DNA of 64,000 nucleotides from Methylotuvimicrobium buryatense 5G (GCF_000341735.1 NZ_KB455575.1:3181589-3245588); one strand, 5' to 3'; counted from the first letter of the stretch, positions 16,707-25,235 are shown. Numbers and translations are program-made. Notes: generated by a model from the letters alone, not told the origin.

Positions 16707-16940
16707 ACGGGTTTATTGTGTACGAAAATTCGGGCCCGAAGTGCCAGCAGTTTAGGCAACTGCCAAGATCCGGCCCGGTTATGCCGTGTTTCGAAACAAG
16801 CCATCGTCCGAGATGATATTTGGCGATTTAGGTATAAACCCGCAAGAAATTGTTTCCGGCAAGGTATGCATTGCGCTCTCCGTTTATACGCGCTATTGTC
16901 TTCCGCGCCGGTGCGCTCATCGTTATACATAAACCGTAGA
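16707..16940. other. Intergenic stretch without a recognised gene
   Basis: It contains scattered short inverted words but no open frame with a supported start. It leads into repeat A1 at 16941; together they fill the gap between the acyltransferase and the copper cluster. Confidence 0.4.
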
Positions 16941-17100
16941 TATACCTTTCGCACTTCAAATTTCGGCAGTGCCTGAGGAGGCGCCAGGGTGTGCGGCAAA
17001 GGCTTTGCCAGCATGGAGCTGGCATAGAGCCTACAGGGATGTATTCACGGCGTCCTTTGACGGACACCCTGGCGCCGAATTTTGATCTGCGATGGGTATA
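16941..17100 (+). repeat. Repeat family A, copy 1 (160 bp)
   Basis: Starts TATACCTTTCGCACTTC and ends GATGGGTATA. The two ends are imperfect inverted repeats (TATACC/GGTATA, AAATTTCGGC/GCCGAATTTT, GGCGCC/GGCGCC), so the unit folds into one long hairpin. Inner stems include GGCAAAGGCTTTGCC. This copy has the variant CCAGGGTGTGCGG. It lies at the 3' side of the copper cluster. Confidence 0.85.
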
Positions 17101-17254
17101 GCATCTTGCCATCTTAGCCAATGTGCCCCGATACCATTAATTAATTGTCACCAGGCGCTCCCCGCTTCGACATCGCGATCAGGGGATCGCTCCCACAAGG
17201 CATCCGGCCCTCTTGAGAGAACGATACGTGGGGTATTTTTTATGCGAGTCGGCC

Positions 17255-18082
17255 TTATGTCCCCGGCACATTATTAACCATGGTGCCGAGATAGTCGACG
17301 AATTCGGTTAAAAACACAATCAATTCATCGATTCTATCTTTCAAATCATGCAAGAAATCGCGGTGATGATGATGTTCCTCGACGTAGAACGACAGCCCCA
17401 TATAGATCGTATTCGAACCCATTACGATCATGATCAAGGCCGCCGTTTTCAACATCAAGCCTCTGAAATGCGCACTCATCTTACCGAATGCGACACTGAT
17501 GAACAACATCATCGGTAGCGTTCCGGCACCGAAAGTCAGCATCAACAATCCGCCCTCGGCAATGCTTGTCGCGGATGTAGCCTTAACGGCCATTGCAAAC
17601 GTCAATGGGCACGGCATCAAACCGTTCAACAGCCCGGCAATCAGCGCGCCGACGACCGGTCCCTTGGTGCTGGCGGATGCATAGCCCTTGCGCAACACAT
17701 TCATCGGAATCAATCGAATCGAGCCTTGAAACGGTATCCAACCGAGAATACCCAAAGCCAAAATAATCACCACGGCGCCGATCACCATTTGCAACAAGCT
17801 TTGCAATTTGCCGAACAGACCGCTCGAAACCAACACGACGCCGAGCGAGGCTGCGGCAAAGCCGACCATCGTATAAACGAAAATGCGCGCGAGTTGATAG
17901 GCGAAATATGGGAGATAGCTTCTGGACGGTCCTGATTTCATGAAGTAACCGGAAACCAATGCGCCGCACATTCCCAAACAATGTCCGCTGCCCAACAATC
18001 CGGCCATGAACGCCAGACTGTAGTCGAAACCGCCGGCCGCAGCAATGTGATGCATGCCGTGATCCATTGTCGAATGATCCAT
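17255..18082 (-). CDS. Sulfite exporter TauE/SafE-like (UreH/DsbD-type) membrane protein of the copper cluster
   Basis: A 275-residue protein with six or seven membrane helices. The His/Met-rich N-terminus (MDHSTMDHGMHH) and a later His-rich loop (EEHHHHRD) suggest copper or zinc binding. GLLGSGHCLGMCGALV and GLLNGLMPCPLTFAMA are the paired, glycine-cysteine motifs of the TauE/SafE-UreH-like family, often found beside Cu P-ATPases of the cbb3-oxidase assembly type. It follows the ATPase gene by 8 bp in the same operon (start 18082, ATPase stop 18091), with AGGA upstream. It probably takes part in copper delivery or export at the inner membrane. Confidence 0.8.
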   Translation of the reverse strand: MDHSTMDHGMHHIAAAGGFDYSLAFMAGLLGSGHCLGMCGALVSGYFMKSGPSRSYLPYFAYQLARIFVYTMVGFAAASLGVVLVSSGLFGKLQSLLQMVIGAVVIILALGILGWIPFQGSIRLIPMNVLRKGYASASTKGPVVGALIAGLLNGLMPCPLTFAMAVKATSATSIAEGGLLMLTFGAGTLPMMLFISVAFGKMSAHFRGLMLKTAALIMIVMGSNTIYMGLSFYVEEHHHHRDFLHDLKDRIDELIVFLTEFVDYLGTMVNNVPGT

Positions 18083-18090
18083 CTTAAATC

Positions 18091-20541
18091 CTATTTTTTA
18101 CCCAAGCGCAACGAATTGACGATCACCGACACCGAACTCAGCGCCATCGCCGCAGAGGCGATCATCGGATTAAGCTTACCCAAGGCCGCGACCGGAATCG
18201 CGATCGTGTTATAACCGAACGCCCAAAACAAATTTTCCTTGATAATGCGAATCGTATCGGTGCTCAGCTCGATTGCATCGGTCACTTTGGTAATATCGCC
18301 GCTGACCAGCGTCATATCGGCCGACTCGATCGCGATATCGGTACCGCTGCCTATCGCAAAACCGACATCGGCCGCCGCCAGTGCCGGCGCATCATTGATG
18401 CCGTCGCCGATCATACCGACATGGCGACCTTGTTGTTGGAATTCGTGGATAATCGCCAATTTATCTTCGGGCTTGGCGTTTGCGACAACCGTTTCGATAC
18501 CGACTTTTGCAGCTATATAGTTAGCCGTTTTTTCGGTATCGCCGGTCACCATCAGCGTATGTACGCCCATTTTATTCAAGCGCGCGATTGCTTTGGCCGC
18601 TTGTGGTCGAGGCTTATCGGCAATACCGAAAACCGCCGACTCCTTGCCGTTTATCGCCATAAACACGGGCGTCTTTCCTTGCCCGGCATATTCGCCGGCC
18701 GCTTTCGATAAGGCATCGATCGAAACACCTTGATCAACCAACCACCCTCTATTGCCCAATAATAAATTTTGCCCCCCGACTTCGGCTAGAATGCCTCGTC
18801 CGGTTTCGCTCTTGAAATGACTGCATTCCTGTAGGACCATCGAACGTTCTTTGGCATAGTCGACAATCGCTTTACCGAGAAAATGCTCCGAATTGTTTTC
18901 TGCCGACGCAGCCAATATCAGAACTTCCTCATCGTCTACTCCGGAAATATTGAGCCACTCGCTGACTTTCGGTTTACCTTCGGTAATCGTGCCTGTCTTA
19001 TCGAACACGATCGCATTGAGCTTGGCCGCCAGTTCCAGACTTTCGCCGTTGCGGATATAAACACCTTCGCGCGCAGCACGCCCTGTACCCACCATGATTG
19101 CTGCCGGAGTCGCCAAGCCTAATGCACAAGGGCAAGCAATCAATAGCACGGTAATCGCATTACCGAATGCATGAGCGAACGGCGCGCCAACCAGCAACCA
19201 GCCGCCCATCGTCAAGCCTGAAAAAACTATGACCGACGGCACGAACACCGCCGAGATTTTATCGACCTGTTTCTGAATCGGCAATTTGGAGGCCTGAGCC
19301 TGATCGACCATGTGTACGATACCGGCCAGCACGGTGTCCATACCGACCGCAGTCGCACGTATCTTCAATACGCCGCTGCCGTTGACGCAGCCGCCTATCA
19401 CTTTTTGACCGACTTCCTTGACGACCGGTAAACTTTCCCCTGTCACCATCGCTTCGTCGACGGTCGAAACGCCATGAATCACTTGGCCGTCGGTCGGTAT
19501 TTTTTCCCCCGGACGCACCAACAAAATATCGTCGATTGCGATATCGTCGACATCGATCGAGATTTCTTCGCCATCGCGCAACAACGTTGCGGTTTGCGGC
19601 TGCAAATCGACTAATTTTCGGATCGCCTCTCCGGCCTTGCCCTTTGCATTTTCTTCGAGATAGCGCCCCAACAAGACAAAGGTAATGATCGCGGCGGCCG
19701 CTTCGAAATAAATATGACCTCTGTTTCGAAATAATGCCGGCAAACTATAACCGTATGCGGAACCGACGCCCAACGCGATCAATGAATCCATGTTGGCGGC
19801 TCGGTGTTTCGCCAAACGAAAAGCCTTGCTGAAAAACTGCCGGCCGGACCAAAATACGACGGGCGTCGTCAAACCGAATTGCAGCCAATGCAGCCAGCGC
19901 GACGACGGCATGCTCATGCCGACTGCGACGACGGGCAGGCTCAAAATACCCGACCAGACGAAACGACGACGCGCCTCCACGATACGTTGGTGTTCTTTTT
20001 CAATCAGAATTTTGCGTTGCGATAAGGTATCCATCGCATAGGTTTTGTAACCGAGCGACGCCACTCTTGCACCGACTTCGTCCTTATCGAGCTGCCCATG
20101 GACGGTTAAAGTTTCGGTGCCGAAATTGACGCTGGCATGTTTGATCGCCGGATCGCGCTTCAGCACCATTTCGATTAGCAAAGCGCAGGACGCGCACGTC
20201 ATGCCTTCGACGGCAAGATCGACTTCTTGCAGCGGACCGTCAAAGTCTTTCTTTCTTGCTTGGCGATCGATGCTTTGTTTATGAGCGATATTACCGAGTA
20301 CCGCATCGATCAAAATCAGTAAATTCTTTTTCGGAAGGCTAGCCGGGTCAAATTCGATCACGACCGAACCCAGCGAGAAAACCGAGCGAACCGCTTTGAT
20401 TTCCGAGCGCTTTTTTAGCAGGATTTCAAAAATATAACCTCGTTCTTGGTCTTTTTTTAGTATTGGAGATTCGATCCGAATGCGCCGGGATAATTGATGA
20501 ACTAGCCGGAAGTTTTTAAAAGTCACGCTTTGGGAATCCAT
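18091..20541 (-). CDS. Cu(I)-type P1B-1 ATPase with an extra N-terminal HMA2-like domain
   Basis: An 816-residue metal-pumping ATPase. Residues about 8-85 resemble a degenerate HMA2-type domain without a CxxC. Residues about 105-170 form a classical HMA domain with GMTCASC (113-119). Catalytic motifs: TGES 367-370, membrane CPC 470-472, phosphorylated D514 (DKTGT), GDGIND 712-717. The membrane signatures N(x)6YN(x)4P ([14 protein letters not shown]) and M(x)2SS(x)5N ([11 protein letters not shown]) are both exact, which defines Cu(I) specificity in P1B-1 pumps. One oddity: the usual SEHP motif of the nucleotide domain reads SEHF (551-554). It is the first gene of a two-gene unit with the TauE/SafE-like gene; 92 bp upstream is the HMA2-like gene. 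It may export copper or supply it to periplasmic enzymes. Confidence 0.92.
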   Translation of the reverse strand: MDSQSVTFKNFRLVHQLSRRIRIESPILKKDQERGYIFEILLKKRSEIKAVRSVFSLGSVVIEFDPASLPKKNLLILIDAVLGNIAHKQSIDRQARKKDFDGPLQEVDLAVEGMTCASCALLIEMVLKRDPAIKHASVNFGTETLTVHGQLDKDEVGARVASLGYKTYAMDTLSQRKILIEKEHQRIVEARRRFVWSGILSLPVVAVGMSMPSSRWLHWLQFGLTTPVVFWSGRQFFSKAFRLAKHRAANMDSLIALGVGSAYGYSLPALFRNRGHIYFEAAAAIITFVLLGRYLEENAKGKAGEAIRKLVDLQPQTATLLRDGEEISIDVDDIAIDDILLVRPGEKIPTDGQVIHGVSTVDEAMVTGESLPVVKEVGQKVIGGCVNGSGVLKIRATAVGMDTVLAGIVHMVDQAQASKLPIQKQVDKISAVFVPSVIVFSGLTMGGWLLVGAPFAHAFGNAITVLLIACPCALGLATPAAIMVGTGRAAREGVYIRNGESLELAAKLNAIVFDKTGTITEGKPKVSEWLNISGVDDEEVLILAASAENNSEHFLGKAIVDYAKERSMVLQECSHFKSETGRGILAEVGGQNLLLGNRGWLVDQGVSIDALSKAAGEYAGQGKTPVFMAINGKESAVFGIADKPRPQAAKAIARLNKMGVHTLMVTGDTEKTANYIAAKVGIETVVANAKPEDKLAIIHEFQQQGRHVGMIGDGINDAPALAAADVGFAIGSGTDIAIESADMTLVSGDITKVTDAIELSTDTIRIIKENLFWAFGYNTIAIPVAALGKLNPMIASAAMALSSVSVIVNSLRLGKK

Positions 20542-20633
20542 ATCGATTTAGACGGTAATATCAGGCCAGTGAATAACAACAAATACTGCGATTTGAAAAT
20601 TATGCCGCACAAGGCGGCATAGAAATAAAGAAT

Positions 20634-21242
20634 TTATTTTTTACGTGACCGTATCAATAAATAAAACATATAGAAGATCGCCATCCATTCATAACGATAT
20701 TTGAATGGCTTCACGATCCATTGCTGGGTAATGTGCTGCCAATGCAACTTGATCAGAAACAGCACTAAAATATCGTTTAAAAAGTCGATAACGGCTTTTT
20801 CAGGATCGTTTAAAAAAGCTTTGGGTTTTTTTAAACCGATTTTTCCGACGACTTTAGCGGCATGTACCGTATCTTTGGCATCGGTGTATTTTCGTTTAAA
20901 CCAATTGAGAGGACCCGGTTTAGCTTTATTACTAATGGCTCGTACTTTCCATAGCCTCGATTTGGCTATAGGCTTCGGATTAAAAAGCCCAGTTTTCTCA
21001 ATCTCGGCTAGGATTTGATACAACTGCTTGACCAGCGATTCGAACTCGCAAATCGTTTCTTGAAAACGTATCGATAATTTTTGTTGTCGCCGATATAGCA
21101 CGACCCGATAAACTCCGTCGAGTTCAAGCAATTTTTCGGTCAACGCTTTAGCCGCAGCGGAATCGCAGGCTTCCGAGGGAATTTGAAACCTGACATGTCC
21201 GTTCTCCCGATAACGCAACACAAAACTTCTTTGGATAGCCAT
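20634..21242 (-). CDS. HMA2-like domain protein with C-terminal membrane segment
   Basis: A 202-residue protein. The first 75 residues (LRYRENGHVRFQIPSEACDS, LLELDGVYRVVLYRRQQKLS) resemble the N-terminal HMA2-like part of the neighbouring ATPase: a ferredoxin-like fold without metal-binding cysteines. The middle is basic (about 95-135). A hydrophobic segment follows near 148-165 and another at 185-197 (WMAIFYMFYLLIRSRKK). It probably associates with the membrane ATPase, either as an adapter or a regulator. This is inferred from shared domain type and position. Confidence 0.6.
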   Translation of the reverse strand: MAIQRSFVLRYRENGHVRFQIPSEACDSAAAKALTEKLLELDGVYRVVLYRRQQKLSIRFQETICEFESLVKQLYQILAEIEKTGLFNPKPIAKSRLWKVRAISNKAKPGPLNWFKRKYTDAKDTVHAAKVVGKIGLKKPKAFLNDPEKAVIDFLNDILVLFLIKLHWQHITQQWIVKPFKYRYEWMAIFYMFYLLIRSRKK

Positions 21243-21263
21243 AATTCAAACATTGCCTTAGTA

Positions 21264-21308
21264 GAAACAAAAACGGGCGTTCCGACAAATCAGTACAGAA
21301 CACCCGTT
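21264..21308 (-). terminator. Rho-independent terminator of the small-protein genes
   Basis: On the minus strand AACGGGTGTTC, a 15-base loop and GAACGCCCGTT form an 11-bp stem with one imperfect pair, followed by TTTGTTTC. It lies between the PacL-like gene (ending 21493) and the HMA2-like gene (starting 21242), so the small genes and the ATPase unit may be separate transcripts. Confidence 0.7.
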
Positions 21309-21492
21309 AAATACTCCGCATAAACAAATTCGCGGATTTCTATTCGACCCTTTTATTGATTAGTGCAGTCACTATCTCTTATATCCTTATCGGCGTCGAA
21401 TAAAATAATCATGCCATAACAAAATATGACCGAAGTATAACAATAATTCATCTATCCAGGATGAATCGACTTCAGCTTCGACCTATAAGCTA

Positions 21493-21783
21493 TTATTCTT
21501 TTGTTTCTGCAACGATATCTTCTAAATTCTCTTTTTGTTGCAAAACAAAATCTTTTCCGGCATCGACCACTTTCGTGGTTCCCGAAATAATTTCCTTACG
21601 ATATTTATAGATCACGTAACCGGCGGCTACACCTAAGCCGAAAACCAATAACGGATGCTTGGCCGCTTTACCGAGCAATTTGCTTCCGCCTTGAACCGTT
21701 GCAGAAGCCATCGAACCTTTAACAATTTCTTTAGACATGGAATTCATCCCCTGTTGTGCGGTTTTGCCGTGCACATGTTTCAT
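21493..21783 (-). CDS. PacL-like small membrane protein of the copper cluster
   Basis: A 96-residue protein: a charged N-terminus with an HVHGK stretch, a glycine-rich single membrane helix at about 45-64 (HPLLVFGLGVAAGYVIYKYR) and a charged amphipathic C-terminal helix (KEIISGTTKVVDAGKDFVLQ onward). This is the layout of the mycobacterial PacL proteins (DUF1490), which scaffold and chaperone metal P1B-ATPases in membrane platforms, and of DUF5132-like proteins found near P-ATPases. The C-terminal metal-binding motif of PacL1 is not obvious here. A good Shine-Dalgarno (AAGGAAAAG) precedes the start. The functional link is inference. Confidence 0.55.
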   Translation of the reverse strand: MKHVHGKTAQQGMNSMSKEIVKGSMASATVQGGSKLLGKAAKHPLLVFGLGVAAGYVIYKYRKEIISGTTKVVDAGKDFVLQQKENLEDIVAETKE

Positions 21784-21827
21784 ATAGTCTTTTCCTTAAT
21801 TATTCAATTTAATGATAGAAGTTAGGC

Positions 21828-22022
21828 TTACTCGGATTTTTCGGATTCAGGTAGAATTTGATCCTCGTGCAGCATCTGATAAATTCCTTTACATCCTTCA
21901 CAACAAAAATCTTTATCACCTTCTTTGGTTTTCAACTTGAACCCCGGCGTCTCCACCGTTAAACCACATAAATCACAAGCTTTTTTGGTATCGTTCATTC
22001 TGAATTCTTGATTTGATTTCAT
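21828..22022 (-). CDS. Four-cysteine metal-binding protein (P-ATPase N-terminal type)
   Basis: A 64-residue protein with CDLCGLTVETPGF and DFCCEGCKGIYQML. The spacing CxxC ... FCCxGCxxIY is that of the putative metal-binding domain at the N-terminus of FixI/CcoI-type cation ATPases (PF12156), here as a free-standing protein. It probably binds copper or zinc and passes it to, or senses it for, the neighbouring pump. The start may be 22022 or the ATG eight codons later. It is 44 bp upstream of the PacL-like gene on the same strand. Confidence 0.65.
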   Translation of the reverse strand: MKSNQEFRMNDTKKACDLCGLTVETPGFKLKTKEGDKDFCCEGCKGIYQMLHEDQILPESEKSE

Positions 22023-22168
22023 TTCCTAACGGCGGATATTAGCAAAATAAATTTTACACAACAAGCGCTTACTCTAAGAGCTAAAGCAAGCTCATGAGAA
22101 TTAATGACAATTTAATTTAACAAAGAAAGTTGTTTGATAGGAAAAGTATAGAACGGGCTGAGAACCAA

Positions 22169-22254
22169 TCATAAAATACCCATCGTAGAACAAAATTCGG
22201 CGCCGGAGTGTCCGTTAAAAAACGCTCCGGCACCGAAATTTGACTAGCAAAGGG
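22169..22254. repeat. Repeat family A, symmetrical hairpin variant (A8)
   Basis: The reversed right end of a family A unit (TACCCATCGTAGAACAAAAT) is joined by a short A-rich loop to a forward right end (CTCCGGCACCGAAATTTGAC), giving a near-perfect hairpin of about 86 bp. It begins 5 bp after the stop of the small gene at 22260-22490 and could act as its terminator. Confidence 0.65.
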
Positions 22255-22259
22255 AATAA

Positions 22260-22490
22260 TTACGAAGCGGCCGTTTTTGTCGATGATCGATAAGCGCCGC
22301 TCGCGGCACGATTTGATGCTTTCATTAACGCGATTCTTAATGCACCAGTCAAGCTTGCACCCAAGCCTAACCGCATTGCCAACGCCGGCAACACTATCAT
22401 GGATGCTACAGCCAAACCGGCACCCACTAACAGGGCGCCATTGTTATCAAAATTGACTTCATTTTCCACACGCGCTAAATCTTGACTCAT
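22260..22490 (-). CDS. Small glycine-rich membrane protein of the copper cluster
   Basis: The start is set at the ATG at 22490 because AGAGG precedes it at the right distance; the longer frame would need a TTG. The 76-residue product has a hydrophobic, glycine- and alanine-rich segment at about 18-50 (GALLVGAGLAVASMIVLPAL and onward) and a basic C-terminus. No motif is recognised. It is the most upstream gene of the minus-strand copper cluster and may be another small partner of the ATPase. That is inference from position. Confidence 0.5.
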   Translation of the reverse strand: MSQDLARVENEVNFDNNGALLVGAGLAVASMIVLPALAMRLGLGASLTGALRIALMKASNRAASGAYRSSTKTAAS

Positions 22491-22612
22491 TTTTTTTACC
22501 TCTGCAGACAATTAAGCAATTAACTCAATGCTATAAACATAAGCAGAATGAATGCCAACTTATAACTATTTGTTTTTATTATAAATAATAAATACGGAAG
22601 AGGCGGTCAATA

Positions 22613-22662
22613 AAAAAATAGGTTAAATAACACAGTTTTATTGTGTCATTTGACCTATTTTT
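22613..22662. terminator. Long A/T-flanked hairpin
   Basis: AAAAATAGGT pairs with ACCTATTTTT, and the stem continues inward through AAAT/ATTT and ACACA/TGTGT with isolated mismatches. The A-run and T-run make it able to terminate in both directions. It lies about 120 bp upstream of the copper cluster and would insulate it from readthrough. The inner words (TTAAATAACACAG) recur in the hairpin at 24127-24168. Confidence 0.6.
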
Positions 22663-22787
22663 AGAAACAGACTGTTTCATTTCCGATCAAAATGTCGACA
22701 GGTCTTCTTTTTCTCATTGCGGAGCGTGTCGTTCGAGGCAAGCCAGTTTTTGTATTGCGGATACAGGAATACTCTGCGCCGACATCA

Positions 22788-22804
22788 GGTACGCGTAGCG
22801 TACC
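22788..22804. repeat. Short inverted repeat GGTACGC/GCGTACC
   Basis: Seven-base arms with a GTA spacer, in a stretch without genes (22491-23629) that otherwise holds repeats A2, C2 and B1. No role is evident. Confidence 0.4.
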
Positions 22805-22842
22805 CTAAAATTCACTTTGAATAGTTAGGAATATGTACAAAG

Positions 22843-23003
22843 TATACCTTTCGCACTTCAAATTTCGGCGATGCTTAAGGAGGCGCCGGGGTGCTCGGCA
22901 AAGGCTTTGCCAGCATGGATGCTGGCATAGAGCCTACATGGACGTATTCACGGCGTCCTTTGACGGGCACCCCGGTGCCGAATTTTGATCTACGATGGGT
23001 ATA
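22843..23003 (+). repeat. Repeat family A, copy 2 (161 bp)
   Basis: A full-length copy: TATACCTTTCGCACTTC at the left, GATGGGTATA at the right, and the inner stems GGCAAAGGCTTTGCC and CAGCATGGATGCTG. GGTGCTCGG and GGGCACCCC show the inverted GC-rich arms. Same orientation as the other A copies. Confidence 0.85.
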
Positions 23004-23028
23004 ACTTATACAAGTAGTAGGCTTTGTG

Positions 23029-23175
23029 GCGGCTTGGTGACTCGCTTGACAGGACGTCGTGAATACGTCCATTTAGGCTTGACGGCGGAATCTGATTGCC
23101 ATGGATGGCATGAATGCAGATTTTGCAGGAGCAAAAATCTGCCCTGCCGCCGACACCTGTCAATCGAGCCACCAA
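23029..23175 (-). repeat. Repeat family C, copy 2
   Basis: The ends GGCTTGGTGACTCGCTTGAC and GTCAATCGAGCCACCAA form imperfect inverted repeats. On the reverse strand it reads CATTCATGCCATCCATGG and AAATGGACGTATTCACGACG, the core shared with families A and B, and includes the CAGATTTTTGCTCCTGCAAA stem seen in family B. It is a mosaic of the other families. Confidence 0.6.
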
Positions 23176-23369
23176 CCCCCCTCCTTCAACAGTTGTCTAA
23201 TTTATTTCATGCTCGTTCCTTAAGCGTTTCCGGTAGTGACAGGAGTTTTCAACTTTTACCGCATACAGAACCTAATAAATGTAGCGCCTATGAACTAAGT
23301 CATTGAATTATATAAGCTAGATTCATAGTAATGAAAGAACACACCGTTATCGCATACAATATTAATAAA

Positions 23370-23597
23370 CAGCAATTCCCAGTTTGAGCAGTTTCGCCGA
23401 TTTTAGGGTGTGGGGTATGCCTGTCGAGGAACGCCGTAAACCCATCCATGGGGGCTTGGCGGCAGCTCGAACGCCAAGGATGGCGTGTAGTAGGGCAATG
23501 CAGGAGCAATTGCCGAGGAGCAAAAATCTGCCCTGCTGCCGACATCCTCGCCAAGCATACCCCACACCCTTTTTGATCTCCAAATTGGGAATTGCTG
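23370..23597 (+). mobile_element. Repeat family B, copy 1: MITE with 9-bp target duplication
   Basis: A 228-bp element with 17-bp terminal inverted repeats (CAGCAATTCCCAGTTTG and CAAATTGGGAATTGCTG, one mismatch). It is flanked by the direct repeat ATTAATAAA at 23361-23369 and 23598-23606. It encodes no protein. Inner inverted arms (GGGTGTGGGGTATGC/GCATACCCCACACCC) make a long hairpin. The right end lies 33 bp before the DUF6164 gene, so the element supplies most of that gene's upstream region. Confidence 0.9.
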
Positions 23598-23629
23598 ATT
23601 AATAAACCCATTATTTTTTTCCATAAACT

Positions 23630-24004
23630 ATGCCGCATTTACTATTTTCACTCAGAGGGGTACCAGAAGACGAAGCCGAGGAAGTTCGCGAACTTCTAAG
23701 CGAACATTCGATCGACTTTTATGAAACGTCGGCAGGTAACTGGGGAATTTCGATGCCGGCTTTGTGGCTTAATGATCAAACCCAACTCCAACAAGCACAA
23801 ATCCTACTGCATCAATATCAAAAGCAGCGGGCGCTGAGTCAGCGAGCATTGTACGAACAACTTAAAAAAGAAGGCAAAGCACCAACACTTTTAGGCAACC
23901 TTAAGCATAATTCTATCCGCTTGTTGGTTTATCTTGCCGCTATCGCATTGGTACTTTATGCATCTGTAAAGCTGATTTTCGAATTCGGCTTTACAGTGCC
24001 TTGA
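23630..24004 (+). CDS. DUF6164 family membrane-anchored protein
   Basis: A 124-residue protein. The N-terminal 70 residues (LLFSLRGVPEDEAEEVRELL, FYETSAGNWGISMPALW) resemble the DUF2007-like fold seen in DUF6164 proteins. A charged linker follows, and a membrane helix is at about 98-117 (IRLLVYLAAIALVLYASVKL). The domain faces the cytosol. The function is unknown. A family B element inserted just upstream. Confidence 0.75.
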   Translation: MPHLLFSLRGVPEDEAEEVRELLSEHSIDFYETSAGNWGISMPALWLNDQTQLQQAQILLHQYQKQRALSQRALYEQLKKEGKAPTLLGNLKHNSIRLLVYLAAIALVLYASVKLIFEFGFTVP

Positions 24005-24126
24005 GCGGTCATTTGGGCATTCGCCTCGAAACATGAATATAAAAGCCTTGCCATCCCTGCACTGGATTTCGCCGATTCCTACCGGAATGCAGCGTTTTTC
24101 CTTAAAGTTTGGCGCTATGGCAAAAC

Positions 24127-24168
24127 GCCTTATTAAAACTGTGTTAAATAACACAGCTTTAATAAGGC
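24127..24168. terminator. Long hairpin between convergent genes
   Basis: Two 20-base arms (24127-24146, 24149-24168; GCCTTATTAAAACTGTGTTA against its complement) pair with one mismatch around AA. It lies between the convergent DUF6164 and DUF1289 genes and may end transcription from both sides, although T-runs are short. The inner GTTAAATAACACAG matches the hairpin at 22613-22662. Confidence 0.55.
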
Positions 24169-24328
24169 TGAAATATAATTTCTTCGGTGTAATTCTGCCC
24201 GGCATCCTTACATTAAACGTATTCCATGGCATTGGCATTAGTCGCCATTCAATCATCAATCCCAAAAGCCGCGAATAAGCTTTGCAAAAACGACTACTTT
24301 TAACTCGACGCCTAGCTCCGTTCCTAGG

Positions 24329-24529
24329 TCAACAACTTACACGATCGGAATACACTTTTTGCTTGGCCCTTTGCGAAACATTGTTAAGAATATTGATACG
24401 CGCTTCATCATCTACCACCCCCCAAGATTTGATTTCTTCGAGCGTGCGATAGCAACCTAAGCAAACATCGGCGTCGTCGAGACAGCAATTACCGACACAA
24501 GGGGAGTCTACGCGTTTATGCTGAATCAT
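24329..24529 (-). CDS. DUF1289 cysteine-rich protein
   Basis: A 66-residue protein with SPCVGNCCLDDADVCLGCYR, the four-cysteine zinc-site pattern of DUF1289, followed by a helical tail (TLEEIKSWGVVDDEARINIL). It overlaps the preceding ybjQ-like gene by 4 bp (ATGA), so the two are translationally coupled. The function is not established. Confidence 0.85.
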   Translation of the reverse strand: MIQHKRVDSPCVGNCCLDDADVCLGCYRTLEEIKSWGVVDDEARINILNNVSQRAKQKVYSDRVSC

Positions 24530-24840
24530 TTGAGTTTTACCGCAGTTCCATAAGCCATGATTTCGGACGCATTGGCCATGATCGCACTGGTCGTAAACCG
24601 AATATTAATCACAGCATCGGCGCCGCGACGCTGTGCTTCTGTCACCATTCGTTCAATGGCAAGGTCCCTAGCATCGGCTAACATTTCAGTGTAGCCTTTA
24701 ATTTCACCGCCAACCAATCCTTTTAAAGCCGCCATGAAATCGCGCCCTACATGCTTTGATTGCACAATATTACCCACTACCACGCCCAAGTTTTCAGTAA
24801 TCTCTCGTCCCGGCACATCCGGTGTTGTTGTAAAAATCAT
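24526..24840 (-). CDS. ybjQ: YbjQ-like UPF0145 protein
   Basis: A 104-residue cytosolic protein of the UPF0145/YbjQ family (putative heavy-metal-binding). It has the typical GREITENLGVVVGNIVQSKH start, the GGEIKGYTEMLADARDLAIE helix and RGADAVINIRF strand. Family members form pentamers, and their function is unproved. Coupled to the DUF1289 gene downstream by ATGA. Confidence 0.88.
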   Translation of the reverse strand: MIFTTTPDVPGREITENLGVVVGNIVQSKHVGRDFMAALKGLVGGEIKGYTEMLADARDLAIERMVTEAQRRGADAVINIRFTTSAIMANASEIMAYGTAVKLK

Positions 24841-24923
24841 TGTTAATTTTCCTTTTTAAATAAAAGCCTAGGCCCGCCGCTTACAAACGGGCATAAAACT
24901 AGATCAGCATGCCGCCGTTGATT

Positions 24924-25235
24924 TTATACCATCCGGTAAGGCGGCATCTGAATCGACTCGATGCACCGACCGGTCATCGTTATCAACCCGATATAACGAT
25001 CATCGCCCGACGCCGAGAATTCAAATTCGAAAGAACGCATCAACCTTAACTTACCGAATTCATCTCTTTTAAACGTCATCCGACTTAATGCGACACAATC
25101 GTCCAACATTTGCACATCCATATCCGCACAGTGTTTTCTTGCGGCCAGATAAGCATATTCTCTAATCGACAAAGCATCCGACCAACAGAAAAGAACTACA
25201 ATCAATAAAAAAATCAGAAGCACTTCAACTTGCAT
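24924..25235 (-). CDS. DUF3301 family protein
   Basis: A 103-residue protein with an N-terminal membrane anchor (MQVEVLLIFLLIVVLFCW) and the DUF3301 pattern (AARKHCADMDVQMLDDCVAL, RSFEFEFSASGDDRYIGLI). These small proteins are found across gammaproteobacteria without a known role. The C-terminal domain should face the periplasm or cytosol depending on anchor orientation. Confidence 0.82.
   Translation of the reverse strand: MQVEVLLIFLLIVVLFCWSDALSIREYAYLAARKHCADMDVQMLDDCVALSRMTFKRDEFGKLRLMRSFEFEFSASGDDRYIGLITMTGRCIESIQMPPYRMV

Noticed and set aside
16828-17121. Open frames in family A repeats (a protein with YTHRRSKFGA and GRREYIPVGSM)
   Set aside because: The same peptide appears at every A copy because the DNA is repeated. 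There is no ribosome-binding site, and the frames are broken in other copies.
23300-23638. Open frames in family B repeats (KGVGYAWRGCRQQG and similar)
   Set aside because: They are translations of a hairpin repeat, present on both strands and in several frames.
24033-24278. 81-codon frame between the DUF6164 and DUF1289 genes
   Set aside because: It runs through the 42-bp hairpin and has no recognised domain. A minus-strand frame covers the same DNA, which is typical of non-coding sequence.
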